DNA of 64,000 nt, from positions 62,001 to 126,000 of the forward strand of contig CAJFQZ010000007.1 in assembly GCA_904419285.1 (NCBI GenBank), given 5' to 3'. Every line of letters starts with the position of its first letter. Within the stretch, counting starts at the first letter, position 1. The notes beneath the pieces were generated by a model, which was not told where the DNA came from, did no database searches, and saw nothing but the letters and a program-made list of their open reading frames with translations. Positions 42,741-52,266 of this stretch are shown one piece after another. This DNA comes from Lachnospiraceae bacterium UBA1818 (lineage in GTDB: Bacteria > Bacillota > Clostridia > Lachnospirales > Lachnospiraceae). The position numbers and the translations under genes were made by a program.

Positions 42741-42874
42741 ATATATTTTATCATTGTTCTGTCACCGAATGAGCTCATACCCTGAAATTGAGTAGGATGA
42801 AATCCTGAATACGGATAGCACGCGGAGCAGGATTCGATAAAATAGGGTATAGACTATTAAAGGGTGTGAATGGA
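42741..42874. promoter_or_regulatory. Interval between two divergent XRE genes
   Basis: Contains a perfect palindrome AGGATGAAATCCT (42794-42806) and a second related CAGGATT at 42830. These are candidate operators for one or both regulators. A promoter cannot be fixed with confidence. Confidence 0.35.
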
Positions 42875-43228
42875 TTGGATAACCGTGTGCGTGAGCTCCG
42901 CAAAGAAAGAGGGCTGAAGCAGGAAGAACTTGCGGCGAAGATCAATGTTTCGCAGCAGACGATCAGCAGGATAGAGAAAGGAGAGAATTCTCTTCCCGCG
43001 GATATACTTGTTCACCTTGCAAAATTTTTCCATGTGTCAGCCGATTACATATTAAAGCTGTCTGATGTAAGGCTGATCTCTGAATACAGGATAGAGGTCG
43101 AAAAGGTGATAGAGAGAAATGTGGAGTTCTGCCGCATTTACGAACGGCTGGGCAAGAAGAACCAGGAACTTGTATACAGGCTGATGGAGCAGCTTGAAAC
43201 GGGGCAGGGAGCAAAGAAAAGCGAATAA
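42875..43228 (+). CDS. XRE-family regulator with a C-terminal helical domain
   Basis: A 117-residue protein. The N-terminal helix-turn-helix (VRELRKERGLKQEELAAKIN and SQQTISRIEKGE) is followed by a helical domain of about 50 residues that may dimerise or bind a ligand. It probably starts at TTG 42875, with AAAGGG about 10 bases upstream; a GTG at 42866 is too close to that site. Same family as the divergent gene at 42.5-42.7 kb, but the two are not near-identical copies. A terminator follows. Confidence 0.82.
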   Translation: MDNRVRELRKERGLKQEELAAKINVSQQTISRIEKGENSLPADILVHLAKFFHVSADYILKLSDVRLISEYRIEVEKVIERNVEFCRIYERLGKKNQELVYRLMEQLETGQGAKKSE

Positions 43229-43240
43229 AGAAAATTTTAA

Positions 43241-43276
43241 AAAAAAGAGAAATCTTAGCAGGATTTCTCTTTTTTG
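43241..43276 (+). terminator. Terminator after the XRE gene
   Basis: AAAAAAGAGAAATC pairs with GATTTCTCTTTTTT around a 7-base loop, giving a U-rich end. Confidence 0.85.
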
Positions 43277-43354
43277 CATTGGATATATGATATAATTACA
43301 ATAATTTAAGAAAACCGGCAAATACTATCAGAACAAAGAAGCGGAGGAAAGGAT

Positions 43355-44896
43355 ATGTTAGAAAAAGTTGATCTGACGAAAAAGATGTCAAAAGATGAGT
43401 ATAAAGCAAAGATGCCGCAGCTGGAAGTGCGCCTGGGACAGCTCCAGCGTCAGTGCAAGGAACTTAAGATCCCTGTGATCATCGTTTTTGAAGGATTCGG
43501 GGCATCCGGGAAAGGCGTTCAGATCGGCCGCCTGATCCAGAGTATGGATCCGAGAGGGTTCAGGGTGTATCCGATCAAAAATGAGACGGAGGAAGAACGG
43601 ATGCATCCTTTCCTCTGGCGCTTTTGGACGAAGACGCCGGAACGCGGACGAATCGCCATCTTCGACGGAAGCTGGTACCGCCGTGTCCTGATCGACCGTT
43701 TTGAGAAGAGAACAAAGGCGAAGGATCTTCCCGGCGCTTTCCATTCCATCAATTCTTTTGAAGAGCAGCTTTCCGCTGATGGGAATGTGATCATCAAGCT
43801 GTTCCTGGATATCGACAAAAAGGAGCAGAAGAAACGGTTTGACAAGCTGGGGAAGAATAAGGAGACGGCCTGGAGGGTGACCCAGGGGGACCTTGAGCGC
43901 AATGCCAGATATGATGAGTATGCGTCAATGATGGAAGACATGCTGTTTTCAACGGATAAGGACTATGCGCCGTGGACGATCATTGAATCTACAGACCGGA
44001 GATTTGCCACAGTGAAGATCTATACTACCGTGATCAAGGCGATGGCGGATCAGATTGAAAAGGTACAGAGAGAAAACGCGGAGAAGACGTCCGCGGAAAA
44101 GGAAGAGAGGAAAGAAGGCGGCATAGATGCTGCAGAGATCGCGCGTGAGGCGGACAGAGACCTGAGGGAACTTCAGGTATCTATCCTGTCGAAAGCGGAT
44201 CTGTCGCTGAAATATACAAGAGAGGAGTATAATGAAAAGCTCGATAAGCTTCAGAAGAAGATCGAGAAGCTCCACGGTGAGCTCTACCGGAGAAGGATTC
44301 CCGTCGTGCTTGGATTTGAGGGATGGGATGCCGGCGGCAAGGGCGGAGCGATCAAACGCCTTACGGAAAAGATGGATGCCCGGGGGTATGCGGTTAACCC
44401 GACTGCATCGCCCAATGATATTGAAAAGGCACACCACTATCTCTGGAGGTTCTGGCGGGCAATGCCCAAGGACGGGCATGTGGCGATCTTTGACAGGACC
44501 TGGTACGGACGCGTGATGGTGGAAAGGATCGAGGGCTTCTGTACAAAAGAAGAATGGCAGAGAGCCTACAAGGAGATCAACGATATGGAGAAGGATCTGT
44601 ACGACGCAGGCGCTATCGTGATCAAATTCTGGATGCATATAGACAAAGACGAACAGGAGCGGAGATTCCGTGAGAGACAGCAGAATCCGGAAAAGCAGTG
44701 GAAGATCACGGAGGAAGACTGGCGCAACAGAGAGAAATGGGATCAGTATGAGGACGCGGTCAATGAAATGCTGCTTAGGACGTCCACGGATTACGCGCCC
44801 TGGGTCGTTGTGGAAGGAAACGACAAATATTATGCCAGGGTGAAGGTGCTCAGCACAGTGGTAAAGGCCATTGAGGACCGGATCAAAGAAAAATAA
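43355..44896 (+). CDS. pap: Polyphosphate kinase 2, two-domain (polyP:AMP phosphotransferase type)
   Basis: Uses polyphosphate to phosphorylate nucleotides. The 513-residue protein holds two PPK2 domains in tandem. Domain 1 (about 15-240) has Walker A GFGASGKG (47-54) and FDGSWYRRVLIDRF; domain 2 (about 285-510) has GWDAGGKGG and FDRTWYGRVMVERI. In studied two-domain proteins the product is ADP from AMP, so polyphosphate:AMP phosphotransferase is the likely role; activity may lie mainly in one domain. A lysine/glutamate-rich linker joins them. AGCGGAGGAAAGG precedes the start. Confidence 0.9.
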   Translation: MLEKVDLTKKMSKDEYKAKMPQLEVRLGQLQRQCKELKIPVIIVFEGFGASGKGVQIGRLIQSMDPRGFRVYPIKNETEEERMHPFLWRFWTKTPERGRIAIFDGSWYRRVLIDRFEKRTKAKDLPGAFHSINSFEEQLSADGNVIIKLFLDIDKKEQKKRFDKLGKNKETAWRVTQGDLERNARYDEYASMMEDMLFSTDKDYAPWTIIESTDRRFATVKIYTTVIKAMADQIEKVQRENAEKTSAEKEERKEGGIDAAEIAREADRDLRELQVSILSKADLSLKYTREEYNEKLDKLQKKIEKLHGELYRRRIPVVLGFEGWDAGGKGGAIKRLTEKMDARGYAVNPTASPNDIEKAHHYLWRFWRAMPKDGHVAIFDRTWYGRVMVERIEGFCTKEEWQRAYKEINDMEKDLYDAGAIVIKFWMHIDKDEQERRFRERQQNPEKQWKITEEDWRNREKWDQYEDAVNEMLLRTSTDYAPWVVVEGNDKYYARVKVLSTVVKAIEDRIKEK

Positions 44897-44929
44897 GCCT
44901 GGAGGACAGGGAGAGAGGTGGCTCAAAAT

Positions 44930-45937
44930 ATGTCGATGACGATCAGGGAACAGCTGGAAGCACGTGAGATCGATTATTTAAGTCCCTATGCGACTTTGAG
45001 TAAAAATTCGAGAGGACGCGAGCGGGAGGAGGCGCAGTGCGATATCCGCCCGGTATTTCAGAGAGACCGGGACCGGATCCTGCACTGCAAGGCTTTCCGA
45101 AGACTGAAGCAGAAGACTCAGGTGTTTCTGCTCCCGAAAGGAGATCACTACAGGACCCGGCTGACGCATACGCTGGAGGTCTCGCAGATCGCGCGGACGA
45201 TAGCAAAGGCGCTGCGCCTGAACGAGGATCTGGTCGAGGCGATCGCCCTGGGACACGATCTGGGGCATACGCCGTTCGGACATGCGGGGGAAAAGGCGCT
45301 GAACCATGTGTATCATTTCTCACATCACAGGCAGAGCCTGCGGGTCGTAGAGTGCATTGAGAAGCAGGGACGGGGACTGAATCTTACCTGGGAGGTGAGG
45401 GACGGCATTCTGAACCACAAGACGTCAGGGTGCCCGCATACTCTGGAAGGCAAGGTCGTCCGTCTCTCCGATAAGATCGCATATATTCATCATGATATGG
45501 ATGATGCGATCCGGGGAGGCATCCTGACAGAGGATGACATTCCGGATGAATTCCGCGGCGTGCTCGGCTGTTCCTGCAAGGAAAGACTGAATACGATGGT
45601 GCACAACGTGATCACCAGCAGCATGGACCGGCCGGAGATCACAATGTCGGAGCCGGTTGAGGAGGCAATGACAGGTCTGCGGAAATTCATGTTTAAAAAC
45701 GTCTATCTGAATCCAAAGGCAAAAGGCGAGGAAGACAAGGCGGTACATATGATCGAACAGCTCTATGAGTACTATGTGCGGCATACAGATCTGCTGCCGG
45801 ACCAGTACCTGGAGGCGATGACTAACCCGGATAACAGCAGGGAGCAGATCGTCTGCGATTATATTGCCGGGATGACGGATTCGTACGCCGTAAAAAAATT
45901 CCAGGAATTTTTTGTACCGGAATCCTGGAAAATTTAA
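44930..45937 (+). CDS. dgt: dGTP triphosphohydrolase-like HD protein
   Basis: A 335-residue HD-domain hydrolase of the dGTPase group, which splits dNTPs to nucleoside and triphosphate. The metal ligands are visible: TRLTHTLEVSQ (His), ALGHDLGHTPFGHAGE (His-Asp and His), and DKIAYIHHDMDDA (Asp). An N-terminal stretch FQRDRDRILHCKAFRRLKQKTQ is typical. The start at 44930 has AGAGAGGTGG 8 bases upstream. In Firmicutes this gene often sits directly ahead of dnaG, as here, so dNTP balance and replication may be linked. Confidence 0.9.
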   Translation: MSMTIREQLEAREIDYLSPYATLSKNSRGREREEAQCDIRPVFQRDRDRILHCKAFRRLKQKTQVFLLPKGDHYRTRLTHTLEVSQIARTIAKALRLNEDLVEAIALGHDLGHTPFGHAGEKALNHVYHFSHHRQSLRVVECIEKQGRGLNLTWEVRDGILNHKTSGCPHTLEGKVVRLSDKIAYIHHDMDDAIRGGILTEDDIPDEFRGVLGCSCKERLNTMVHNVITSSMDRPEITMSEPVEEAMTGLRKFMFKNVYLNPKAKGEEDKAVHMIEQLYEYYVRHTDLLPDQYLEAMTNPDNSREQIVCDYIAGMTDSYAVKKFQEFFVPESWKI

Positions 45938-45953
45938 AGGAAAGAAAAAGGTT

Positions 45954-45981
45954 TTGTCGAATATATATTATAGGGTATTCT
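45954..45981 (+). promoter_or_regulatory. Promoter of dnaG-rpoD, overlapping a Spo0A-like box
   Basis: TTGTCG and TATTCT are spaced 16 bases apart. TGTCGAA (45955-45961) matches the Spo0A box, but this 7-base site would occur by chance several times in the window. Confidence 0.45.
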
Positions 45982-45993
45982 ATTGCTGGAAGC

Positions 45994-46038
45994 GAATGTG
46001 CTTTGGTGCTGAGAATGTGCCGGAGCACATTCTTATTT
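45994..46038 (+). promoter_or_regulatory. dnaG leader with two alternative hairpins
   Basis: GAATGTGC occurs at 45994-46001 and again at 46013-46020; either can pair with GCACATTC at 46025-46032. The nearer pairing makes a compact hairpin followed by TTATTT that resembles an attenuator just before the ribosome site. Confidence 0.55.
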
Positions 46039-46050
46039 ATGGAGGTTGGC

Positions 46051-47826
46051 ATGTACTATTCTGAAGAACTGATAGAGGAGATAAGGACAAGAAATGACAT
46101 AGTAGATGTGATTTCCGGCTATGTCCGGCTGCAGAAGAAAGGAAGCTCTTATTTCGGGCTGTGTCCGTTCCACAATGAGAAATCCCCGTCGTTTTCTGTG
46201 AGCAGGCAGAAGCAGATGTATTACTGCTTCGGCTGCGGGGCCGGCGGGAATGTGTTCACATTTCTTATGGAATACGAGAACTTTACTTTTGTGGAGGCGG
46301 TAAAGTTTCTTGCAGACCGGGCGGGAATAGAGCTCCCGAAGGAGGAATACTCAAGAGAAGCAAGGAAGAAGGCGGACTTGAAGTCTTCGATCCTTGAGAT
46401 CAACAAGGCGGCTGCAAAATATTTTTATGTCCAGCTCAAGTCAGAGAGTGGAAAAGCAGCCTATACATACCTTAAGAACAGAGAGCTGTCGGATGAGACG
46501 ATAACCGCGTTCGGTCTCGGATATTCCAGCAAATACAGTGATGACCTGTACAAATATCTCAGAAAAAAAGGGTACAGTGAGGAGCTGATCCGCCAGGCAG
46601 GCCTGATCAATACAGATGAGCGGCAGGGCGTTTACGACAAGTTCTGGAACCGGGTGATGTTCCCTATCATGGACGTGAACAGCAGAGTCATCGGTTTCGG
46701 AGGAAGAGTGATGGGGGATGCCAAACCCAAGTATCTGAATTCCCCGGAGACGGTCGTCTTTGACAAGAGCCGCAACCTGTATGGCCTGAACAGGGCGAGA
46801 ACATCGAGAAAGCCGTACTTCCTTCTGTGTGAGGGGTATATGGATGTGATCGCGCTCCATCAGGCAGGATTTACAAATGCAGTGGCTTCTCTCGGGACAG
46901 CCCTCACTCCGGGACACGCCTCCCTGATCAAGCGCTATGTTCAGGAAGTCTATCTTACATATGACAGCGATGAGGCGGGGACGAAGGCTGCGCTCAGGGC
47001 AGTGCCGATCCTGCGGGATGCAGGAATATCCGCAAAAGTTGTGCGGATGGATCCATATAAGGACCCGGACGAATTCATCAAGAATCTTGGCGCAGAGGAA
47101 TATGAACGTCGGATCGAAGCCGCACGAAATGGCTTTATGTTTACCCTTGAGGTGCTGGAACGGGACTATGACATGCAGTCCCCGGAGGGGAAGACCGCTT
47201 TTTTCAGAGAGGCGGCGCGCCGTCTGCTGAGCTTTGAGGATGAGCTTGAAAGGAACAATTACATAGAAGCGGTGGCATCAGCTTATAAGATCCGCAGAGA
47301 GAGCCTTGAGAAGCTTGTGGCAAAGACAGCAGTGAGTGCCGGGATGGCAAAACCGGTCGAGCGCCCCAGACGCGCAGAGGGAAAACAGAAAACAAAGGAA
47401 GACGGTATTCTGACTTCCCAGAAAGCTCTGCTCACCTGGATGATCGAGGACGATTCTCTGTATGACAAGATCAGCAGATTTATCTCGCCGCATGATTTTA
47501 CGGAAAGTATGTACCGGACCGTGGCGGAACTCCTCTACGAACAGCGGAAGAATGGCGAGCTGAATCCCGCGGCGATACTGGATCATTTTACAGAGGAAGA
47601 AGAGCACAGAGAGGCAGCGGCCCTGTTCCATACCCGGATCAAGGAGCTTAAGACGAAAGAAGAACAGGAGCAGGCGCTGAAAGAGACGATACTCCGGGTC
47701 AAGGCCAACAGTATCGATGATCAGACCATGCATCTTGATCCGACAGATATGGCGGGACTGCAGCATCTGATGGAAGAGAAGCGGAAGCTGGAGGACTTAA
47801 GGAAACTGCATATTTCTATTGATTAA
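46051..47826 (+). CDS. dnaG: DNA primase
   Basis: Makes RNA primers for replication. The CHC2 zinc finger is at the start (Cys38, His41, Cys59, Cys62), followed by the TOPRIM domain with EGYMDVIALHQAGF and TYDSDEAGTKAA, then a C-terminal helical domain that binds the DnaB helicase. The length of 591 residues is normal. The start at 46051 follows GGAGG; the ATG at 46003 lies within a leader hairpin. It heads the macromolecular-synthesis operon dnaG-rpoD, which continues with trmK and nif3. Confidence 0.95.
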   Translation: MYYSEELIEEIRTRNDIVDVISGYVRLQKKGSSYFGLCPFHNEKSPSFSVSRQKQMYYCFGCGAGGNVFTFLMEYENFTFVEAVKFLADRAGIELPKEEYSREARKKADLKSSILEINKAAAKYFYVQLKSESGKAAYTYLKNRELSDETITAFGLGYSSKYSDDLYKYLRKKGYSEELIRQAGLINTDERQGVYDKFWNRVMFPIMDVNSRVIGFGGRVMGDAKPKYLNSPETVVFDKSRNLYGLNRARTSRKPYFLLCEGYMDVIALHQAGFTNAVASLGTALTPGHASLIKRYVQEVYLTYDSDEAGTKAALRAVPILRDAGISAKVVRMDPYKDPDEFIKNLGAEEYERRIEAARNGFMFTLEVLERDYDMQSPEGKTAFFREAARRLLSFEDELERNNYIEAVASAYKIRRESLEKLVAKTAVSAGMAKPVERPRRAEGKQKTKEDGILTSQKALLTWMIEDDSLYDKISRFISPHDFTESMYRTVAELLYEQRKNGELNPAAILDHFTEEEEHREAAALFHTRIKELKTKEEQEQALKETILRVKANSIDDQTMHLDPTDMAGLQHLMEEKRKLEDLRKLHISID

Positions 47827-47882
47827 GGATAAAATAAAACAAGATAGCCTGCGCACGCGCGCCGGCAGGGAAGGATGGACAC

Positions 47883-48995
47883 ATGGAAGAGAACGCACAG
47901 AAATTTCTGGAAAAAATGAAGGAGCTTCTTGCTCTGGGAAAAAAGAAAAAGAGCATACTTGACATTCAGGAGATCAATGACTTTTTCAGCGATATGGAAC
48001 TGAATGCAGAGCAGATGGAGAAGGTATTTGACTATCTGGAAGCGAATAATATTGACGTTCTGCGTATCAGCGGTGATCCTGATGATGATGTGGATATGGA
48101 TGTCATCATATCAGAAGAAGATGACGTGGATGTTGAAAATATCGATCTTTCAGTTCCGGAGGGAGTCAGCATAGAGGATCCGGTCCGGATGTATCTGAAA
48201 GAGATCGGCAAGGTGCCCCTCCTGAGTGCTGAGCGCGAGATCGAGCTGGCAAAAAGAATGGAAGAAGGGGACGAGGACGCGAAAAAGGAGCTCGCTGAGG
48301 CAAATCTCCGTCTGGTCGTCAGCATTGCCAAGAGATATGTGGGAAGAGGAATGCTTTTCCTTGATCTGATCCAGGAAGGAAACCTGGGACTGATCAAAGC
48401 AGTGGAAAAGTTTGATTACCATAAGGGATATAAGTTCAGTACTTATGCGACATGGTGGATCCGCCAGGCAATCACAAGAGCGATCGCGGATCAGGCAAGG
48501 ACGATCCGTATTCCGGTTCACATGGTTGAAACGATCAACAAGCTGATCCGGGTTTCCAGACAGCTTCTGCAGGAGCTCGGAAGAGAACCGCTGCCGGAAG
48601 AGATCGCCAAGGAGCTGGACATGCCTGTGGAGCGTGTGCGTGAGATCCTGAAGATCTCACAGGAGCCGGTTTCCCTTGAGACTCCGATCGGAGAGGAGGA
48701 GGACAGCCACCTGGGAGATTTTATCCAGGACGATAATGTACCGGTTCCGGCGGAGGCTGCCGCGCAGACTCTTCTGAAGGAGCAGCTTGACGAGGTTCTT
48801 GATACACTGACCGAGAGAGAGCAGAAGGTGCTCCGCCTCAGGTTTGGAATGAATGACGGACGTGCCCGCACACTGGAAGAGGTCGGACGGGAGTTTGATG
48901 TCACGAGAGAGCGTATCCGACAGATCGAGGCAAAAGCACTCCGGAAGCTCCGTCATCCGAGCAGAAGCCGTAAACTCAGAGACTATCTTGACTAG
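47883..48995 (+). CDS. rpoD: Primary sigma factor RpoD (SigA)
   Basis: The 370-residue housekeeping sigma factor. Region 1.1 (1-70) is acidic and ends in repeated VDMDV-type residues; region 1.2 to 2 runs through [19 protein letters not shown] and [20 protein letters not shown], and region 4 through [11 protein letters not shown] and [18 protein letters not shown]. These match the -10 and -35 recognition helices that fit the TTGACA/TATAAT promoters seen throughout the window. Second gene of the dnaG operon, 56 bases after dnaG, with GGAAGGATGG upstream. Confidence 0.97.
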   Translation: MEENAQKFLEKMKELLALGKKKKSILDIQEINDFFSDMELNAEQMEKVFDYLEANNIDVLRISGDPDDDVDMDVIISEEDDVDVENIDLSVPEGVSIEDPVRMYLKEIGKVPLLSAEREIELAKRMEEGDEDAKKELAEANLRLVVSIAKRYVGRGMLFLDLIQEGNLGLIKAVEKFDYHKGYKFSTYATWWIRQAITRAIADQARTIRIPVHMVETINKLIRVSRQLLQELGREPLPEEIAKELDMPVERVREILKISQEPVSLETPIGEEEDSHLGDFIQDDNVPVPAEAAAQTLLKEQLDEVLDTLTEREQKVLRLRFGMNDGRARTLEEVGREFDVTRERIRQIEAKALRKLRHPSRSRKLRDYLD

Positions 48996-49020
48996 TGGGG
49001 AAGGATGACCGTAGAGGATT

Positions 49021-49752
49021 ATGGAATTATCAAAAAGACTGCAGGCGGTCGCAGATCTTGTGACCGCCGGCTGCAGGGTCGCGGATGTAGGGACTGATCA
49101 CGCCTATATACCTATTGCCCTGGTACAGGAAGGCAGAATTCCCGGAGCTGTCGCAATGGATGTCAATACAGGACCGCTGGAGAGAGCCCGCCTCCATGTT
49201 GCGGAAAACCGGCTGGAAGAAAAGATCGAGCTGAGACTGTCGGACGGACTTGCGGCACTGAGTCCCGGGGAAGCTGACTCTGTCGTTATCGCAGGCATGG
49301 GCGGGGGACTGGTCATCCGCATCCTCACAGAAGGAGCGCAGACAGTGCAGGGCGTAAAAGAATGTATCCTTCAGCCCCAGTCTGAGATTGAAAAGGTGAG
49401 GGCCTTTCTTTTAGAGGAAGGCTTTTTGTTTCTACAGGAAAACATGGTGCTGGAGGACGGAAAATACTATCCGATGATGAAAGTGCAGCCGCCGAAGAGT
49501 GAGGCCGTGCATTCGGACGCCTCCGGGAACGGTGTCTGCGCATGGAATGAAACAGAACTGAGATATGGAAAGCTGCTCCTGGAGAGCAGGAATGAAGTGC
49601 TGCGTTCGTTCCTTCAGAGAGAGATCCGCATGAAGGAGCAGATCCTCCGGAATCTCCGGGGAAAAGATTCTGACCGGATTGCAGGCAGGAGAAACGAGCT
49701 GGAGCAAGAATTAAAATATGCTGAGAAAGGGATGGAATACTATGCTTTGTAA
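49021..49752 (+). CDS. trmK: tRNA (adenine22-N1)-methyltransferase
   Basis: A class I SAM-dependent methyltransferase (243 residues) that modifies A22 of some tRNAs in Firmicutes. SAM motif I is VADVGTDHAYIPIALVQEG (about 20-38); motif II DSVVIAGMGGGLVIRIL follows. The C-terminal coiled coil (RNEVLRSFLQREIRMKEQI) is typical of TrmK and contacts tRNA. It overlaps nif3 by 11 bases and follows rpoD by 25 bases, as in Bacillus (yqfN). Confidence 0.9.
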   Translation: MELSKRLQAVADLVTAGCRVADVGTDHAYIPIALVQEGRIPGAVAMDVNTGPLERARLHVAENRLEEKIELRLSDGLAALSPGEADSVVIAGMGGGLVIRILTEGAQTVQGVKECILQPQSEIEKVRAFLLEEGFLFLQENMVLEDGKYYPMMKVQPPKSEAVHSDASGNGVCAWNETELRYGKLLLESRNEVLRSFLQREIRMKEQILRNLRGKDSDRIAGRRNELEQELKYAEKGMEYYAL

Positions 49753-50527
49753 AGAGATCATGCAGGTAATCGAGGCTTCCTATCCGAGAAATGCGGCACT
49801 GGATTTTGACAATGTAGGGCTGCTGGCGGGGCGTGCCGAGAAAGAGGTGAACCGGGTCTATCTGGCGCTGGACGCCACGGATGCCGTGATCGACAGGGCG
49901 GTTGAGGCAGGCGCGGATATGCTCATCACGCACCATCCGCTTATTTTTTCACCGATCAAGAAAGTGACGGACGAAGACTTTATCGGTCAGAGGGTCGTCA
50001 AGCTTATCAGAAATGACCTGAGCTATTATGCAATGCACACGAATTATGATGTCCTCGGGATGGCTCCGCTTTCGGAGAAGATCCTTGAGATCAAAGATGC
50101 GGAAGTCCTGGATGAGACGATGGAGGATGACGAGGGCAGGAAACAGGGGATCGGCAGGATCGGAAACCTTGAGAAACCGATGACTTTGGAGGAATGCTGT
50201 GTGTTCGTCAAGCATAAACTGAAGCTGGGAAGCCTGAAGGTGTTCGGCGATATGGGAAAGACAGTCCGAAGGATCGCTGTCTCGCCGGGATCCGGCAAAT
50301 CTGCCATCTCTGTGGCGCTCAGAAAAGGGGCTGACGTCCTTGTTACCGGAGACATCGGACATCATGACGGAATCGATGCCGTAGAACAGGGACTGGCAGT
50401 CATTGATGCAGGACACTATGGTACAGAATATATTTTTATTGCAGATATGAAGCAGTTCTTTGAAAGAAAGCTGCCGGGGATCGAGACAGTGACGGAGCCG
50501 ATCGTACATCCGTTTCAGGTCATGTAG
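49742..50527 (+). CDS. Nif3-like dinuclear metal-centre protein
   Basis: A 261-residue NIF3/YqfO-family protein. The metal site includes ITHHPLIF (two His) near residue 62, HTNYD and a C-terminal DAGHYGTE stretch. Longer Bacillus members carry an inserted domain; this one is the short form. Some family members act as GTP cyclohydrolase-like enzymes, but the natural role is not settled. The start is chosen at 49742 with AAGGGATGG upstream; its reading overlaps the end of trmK. Last gene of the dnaG cluster. Confidence 0.88.
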   Translation: MLCKEIMQVIEASYPRNAALDFDNVGLLAGRAEKEVNRVYLALDATDAVIDRAVEAGADMLITHHPLIFSPIKKVTDEDFIGQRVVKLIRNDLSYYAMHTNYDVLGMAPLSEKILEIKDAEVLDETMEDDEGRKQGIGRIGNLEKPMTLEECCVFVKHKLKLGSLKVFGDMGKTVRRIAVSPGSGKSAISVALRKGADVLVTGDIGHHDGIDAVEQGLAVIDAGHYGTEYIFIADMKQFFERKLPGIETVTEPIVHPFQVM

Positions 50528-50547
50528 CAGCAGATAGGAGGAAGTGA

Positions 50548-52218
50548 ATGGCGGACCGTAAATGCAGGGTCACAATAGACGGAGAGGTTCGGGAATATGC
50601 CAGAGGAACAGCGTATCAGGAGATCGCCGGGGAGTTCCAGCCGAAATATGAACATCAGATCGTACTTGTCTTTGTCGACCGTTTTCATCTCCAGGAATTA
50701 AGAAAGACGGTGGAGCGGGACTGTGAGCTTAAATTTGTCACGACTGCGGATCCGGTAGGGTATCAGACATACAGGAGAAGCATGTGCTTTCTCCTGGTAA
50801 AGGCCGTCCATGACGTCGCCGGACATGACAAGGTAGACCGCGTCAGGATCCATTTTTCTGTGGGAAAAGGATTCTACTGTACCGTTGACGGGGAGGTGGC
50901 GCTGGATCAGATATTCCTTGACAAAGTGGAAGAGCGCATGAGAGAGCTCTGCGCGCAGAAGATCCCTGTCAACAAGCGGTCTGTCCATACCGAGGAAGCT
51001 GTCGCTCTGTTTCACAGGCATGGAATGTACGATAAAGAGCGTCTGTTCGAGTACAGGCGCGTTTCCAAAGTGAATATCTACAGCATGAATGAGTTCGAAG
51101 ACTATTACTACGGATATATGGTGCCGGATGCGGGATGCCTGAAATATTTCTCGCTGTATCTGTATGATGACGGCTTTGTGCTGCAGATGCCGTCCCGTGA
51201 AAATCCGGAAGTGGTCCCGGAGTTCAGCCCCAGCCCGAAACTCTTCCAGGTGCTCAAGGAATCTGTCCTCTGGGGAGACCTTCAGGAGATTGATACTGTA
51301 GGGGCGCTGAATGATATGGTTACAAGGTATGATATGCGGGAGGTTGTTTTGGTACAGGAGGCATATCAGGAGAGGCGCATCGGCGAGATCGCCGGACAGA
51401 TCGCCGAGCGGAAGAATGTAAAATTTGTCCTGATCGCCGGACCGTCTTCTTCCGGGAAGACAACGTTTTCGCACCGGCTTTCCATTCAGCTCAGGGTCAA
51501 CGGCTTGAAGCCCCATCCTATTGCAGTGGATAATTATTTTGTGGACCGGGAGCATACCCCCAGGGATAAGGATGGTAACTACAATTTTGAATGCCTGGAA
51601 GCCATTGATATAGAAAAATTTAATGAGGATATGGAGGCACTCCTGAATGGAGAAGAAGTCTATCTGCCGATCTTTGATTTCAAGAGCGGAAAGCGAAGGT
51701 ATTCAAGAGTGCCGAAAAAACTAGGGGAGAATGATATCCTTGTGATCGAAGGAATCCACTGCCTGAATCCCAGGCTTACGGAGATGCTGGATGATGCCAG
51801 CAAATTCCGGATCTACATCAGCGCTCTGACGCAGATCAATATCGATGAGCATAACCGCATCCCCTCCACTGACGGAAGGCTGATTCGCCGGATCGTAAGG
51901 GATGCACGGACCAGAGGGGCCTCGGCGATGAAGACCATCGGGATGTGGCCGTCTGTGAGACGGGGAGAGGAAGAAAATATTTTCCCGTTCCAGGAGCAGG
52001 CCGACGTAATGTTCAACTCTTCCCTGCTCTATGAGCTTGCCGTGCTGAAACAGTATGTAGAGCCGCTTTTATTCGCGGTGGATAAGGAGTCGGAACAGTA
52101 TCAGGAGGCGAAGAGGCTGCTGAAATTCTTCGATTATTTTGTGGGGATCGGGAGCGAATATGTGCCGACCAATTCACTTCTCAGAGAATTTATCGGAGGA
52201 GGATGTTTCCATGTATAA
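50548..52218 (+). CDS. Nucleoside kinase with TGS- and tRNA-SAD-like N-terminal domains
   Basis: A 556-residue fusion. Residues about 5-65 resemble a TGS domain, 65-230 resemble the second additional domain of threonyl-tRNA synthetase (with FHRHGMYDKERLFEYR), and 280-500 are a uridine kinase-like P-loop domain with GPSSSGKTTFSHRL and DNYFVDREHTPRD. The kinase part probably phosphorylates uridine or cytidine; the role of the synthetase-like front is unknown and it lacks the ThrRS catalytic core. AGGAGG precedes the start. Two transcripts converge here, since aroC lies on the other strand beyond a strong hairpin. Confidence 0.88.
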   Translation: MADRKCRVTIDGEVREYARGTAYQEIAGEFQPKYEHQIVLVFVDRFHLQELRKTVERDCELKFVTTADPVGYQTYRRSMCFLLVKAVHDVAGHDKVDRVRIHFSVGKGFYCTVDGEVALDQIFLDKVEERMRELCAQKIPVNKRSVHTEEAVALFHRHGMYDKERLFEYRRVSKVNIYSMNEFEDYYYGYMVPDAGCLKYFSLYLYDDGFVLQMPSRENPEVVPEFSPSPKLFQVLKESVLWGDLQEIDTVGALNDMVTRYDMREVVLVQEAYQERRIGEIAGQIAERKNVKFVLIAGPSSSGKTTFSHRLSIQLRVNGLKPHPIAVDNYFVDREHTPRDKDGNYNFECLEAIDIEKFNEDMEALLNGEEVYLPIFDFKSGKRRYSRVPKKLGENDILVIEGIHCLNPRLTEMLDDASKFRIYISALTQINIDEHNRIPSTDGRLIRRIVRDARTRGASAMKTIGMWPSVRRGEEENIFPFQEQADVMFNSSLLYELAVLKQYVEPLLFAVDKESEQYQEAKRLLKFFDYFVGIGSEYVPTNSLLREFIGGGCFHV

Positions 52219-52266
52219 TGGCGGATGATGCAGGGCATGGGAACTGTGAGCACAGAAATACATTGT

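Noticed and set aside
42501-43228. XRE genes as part of a prophage or toxin-antitoxin module
   Set aside because: No integrase, toxin-like gene or other phage genes flank them.
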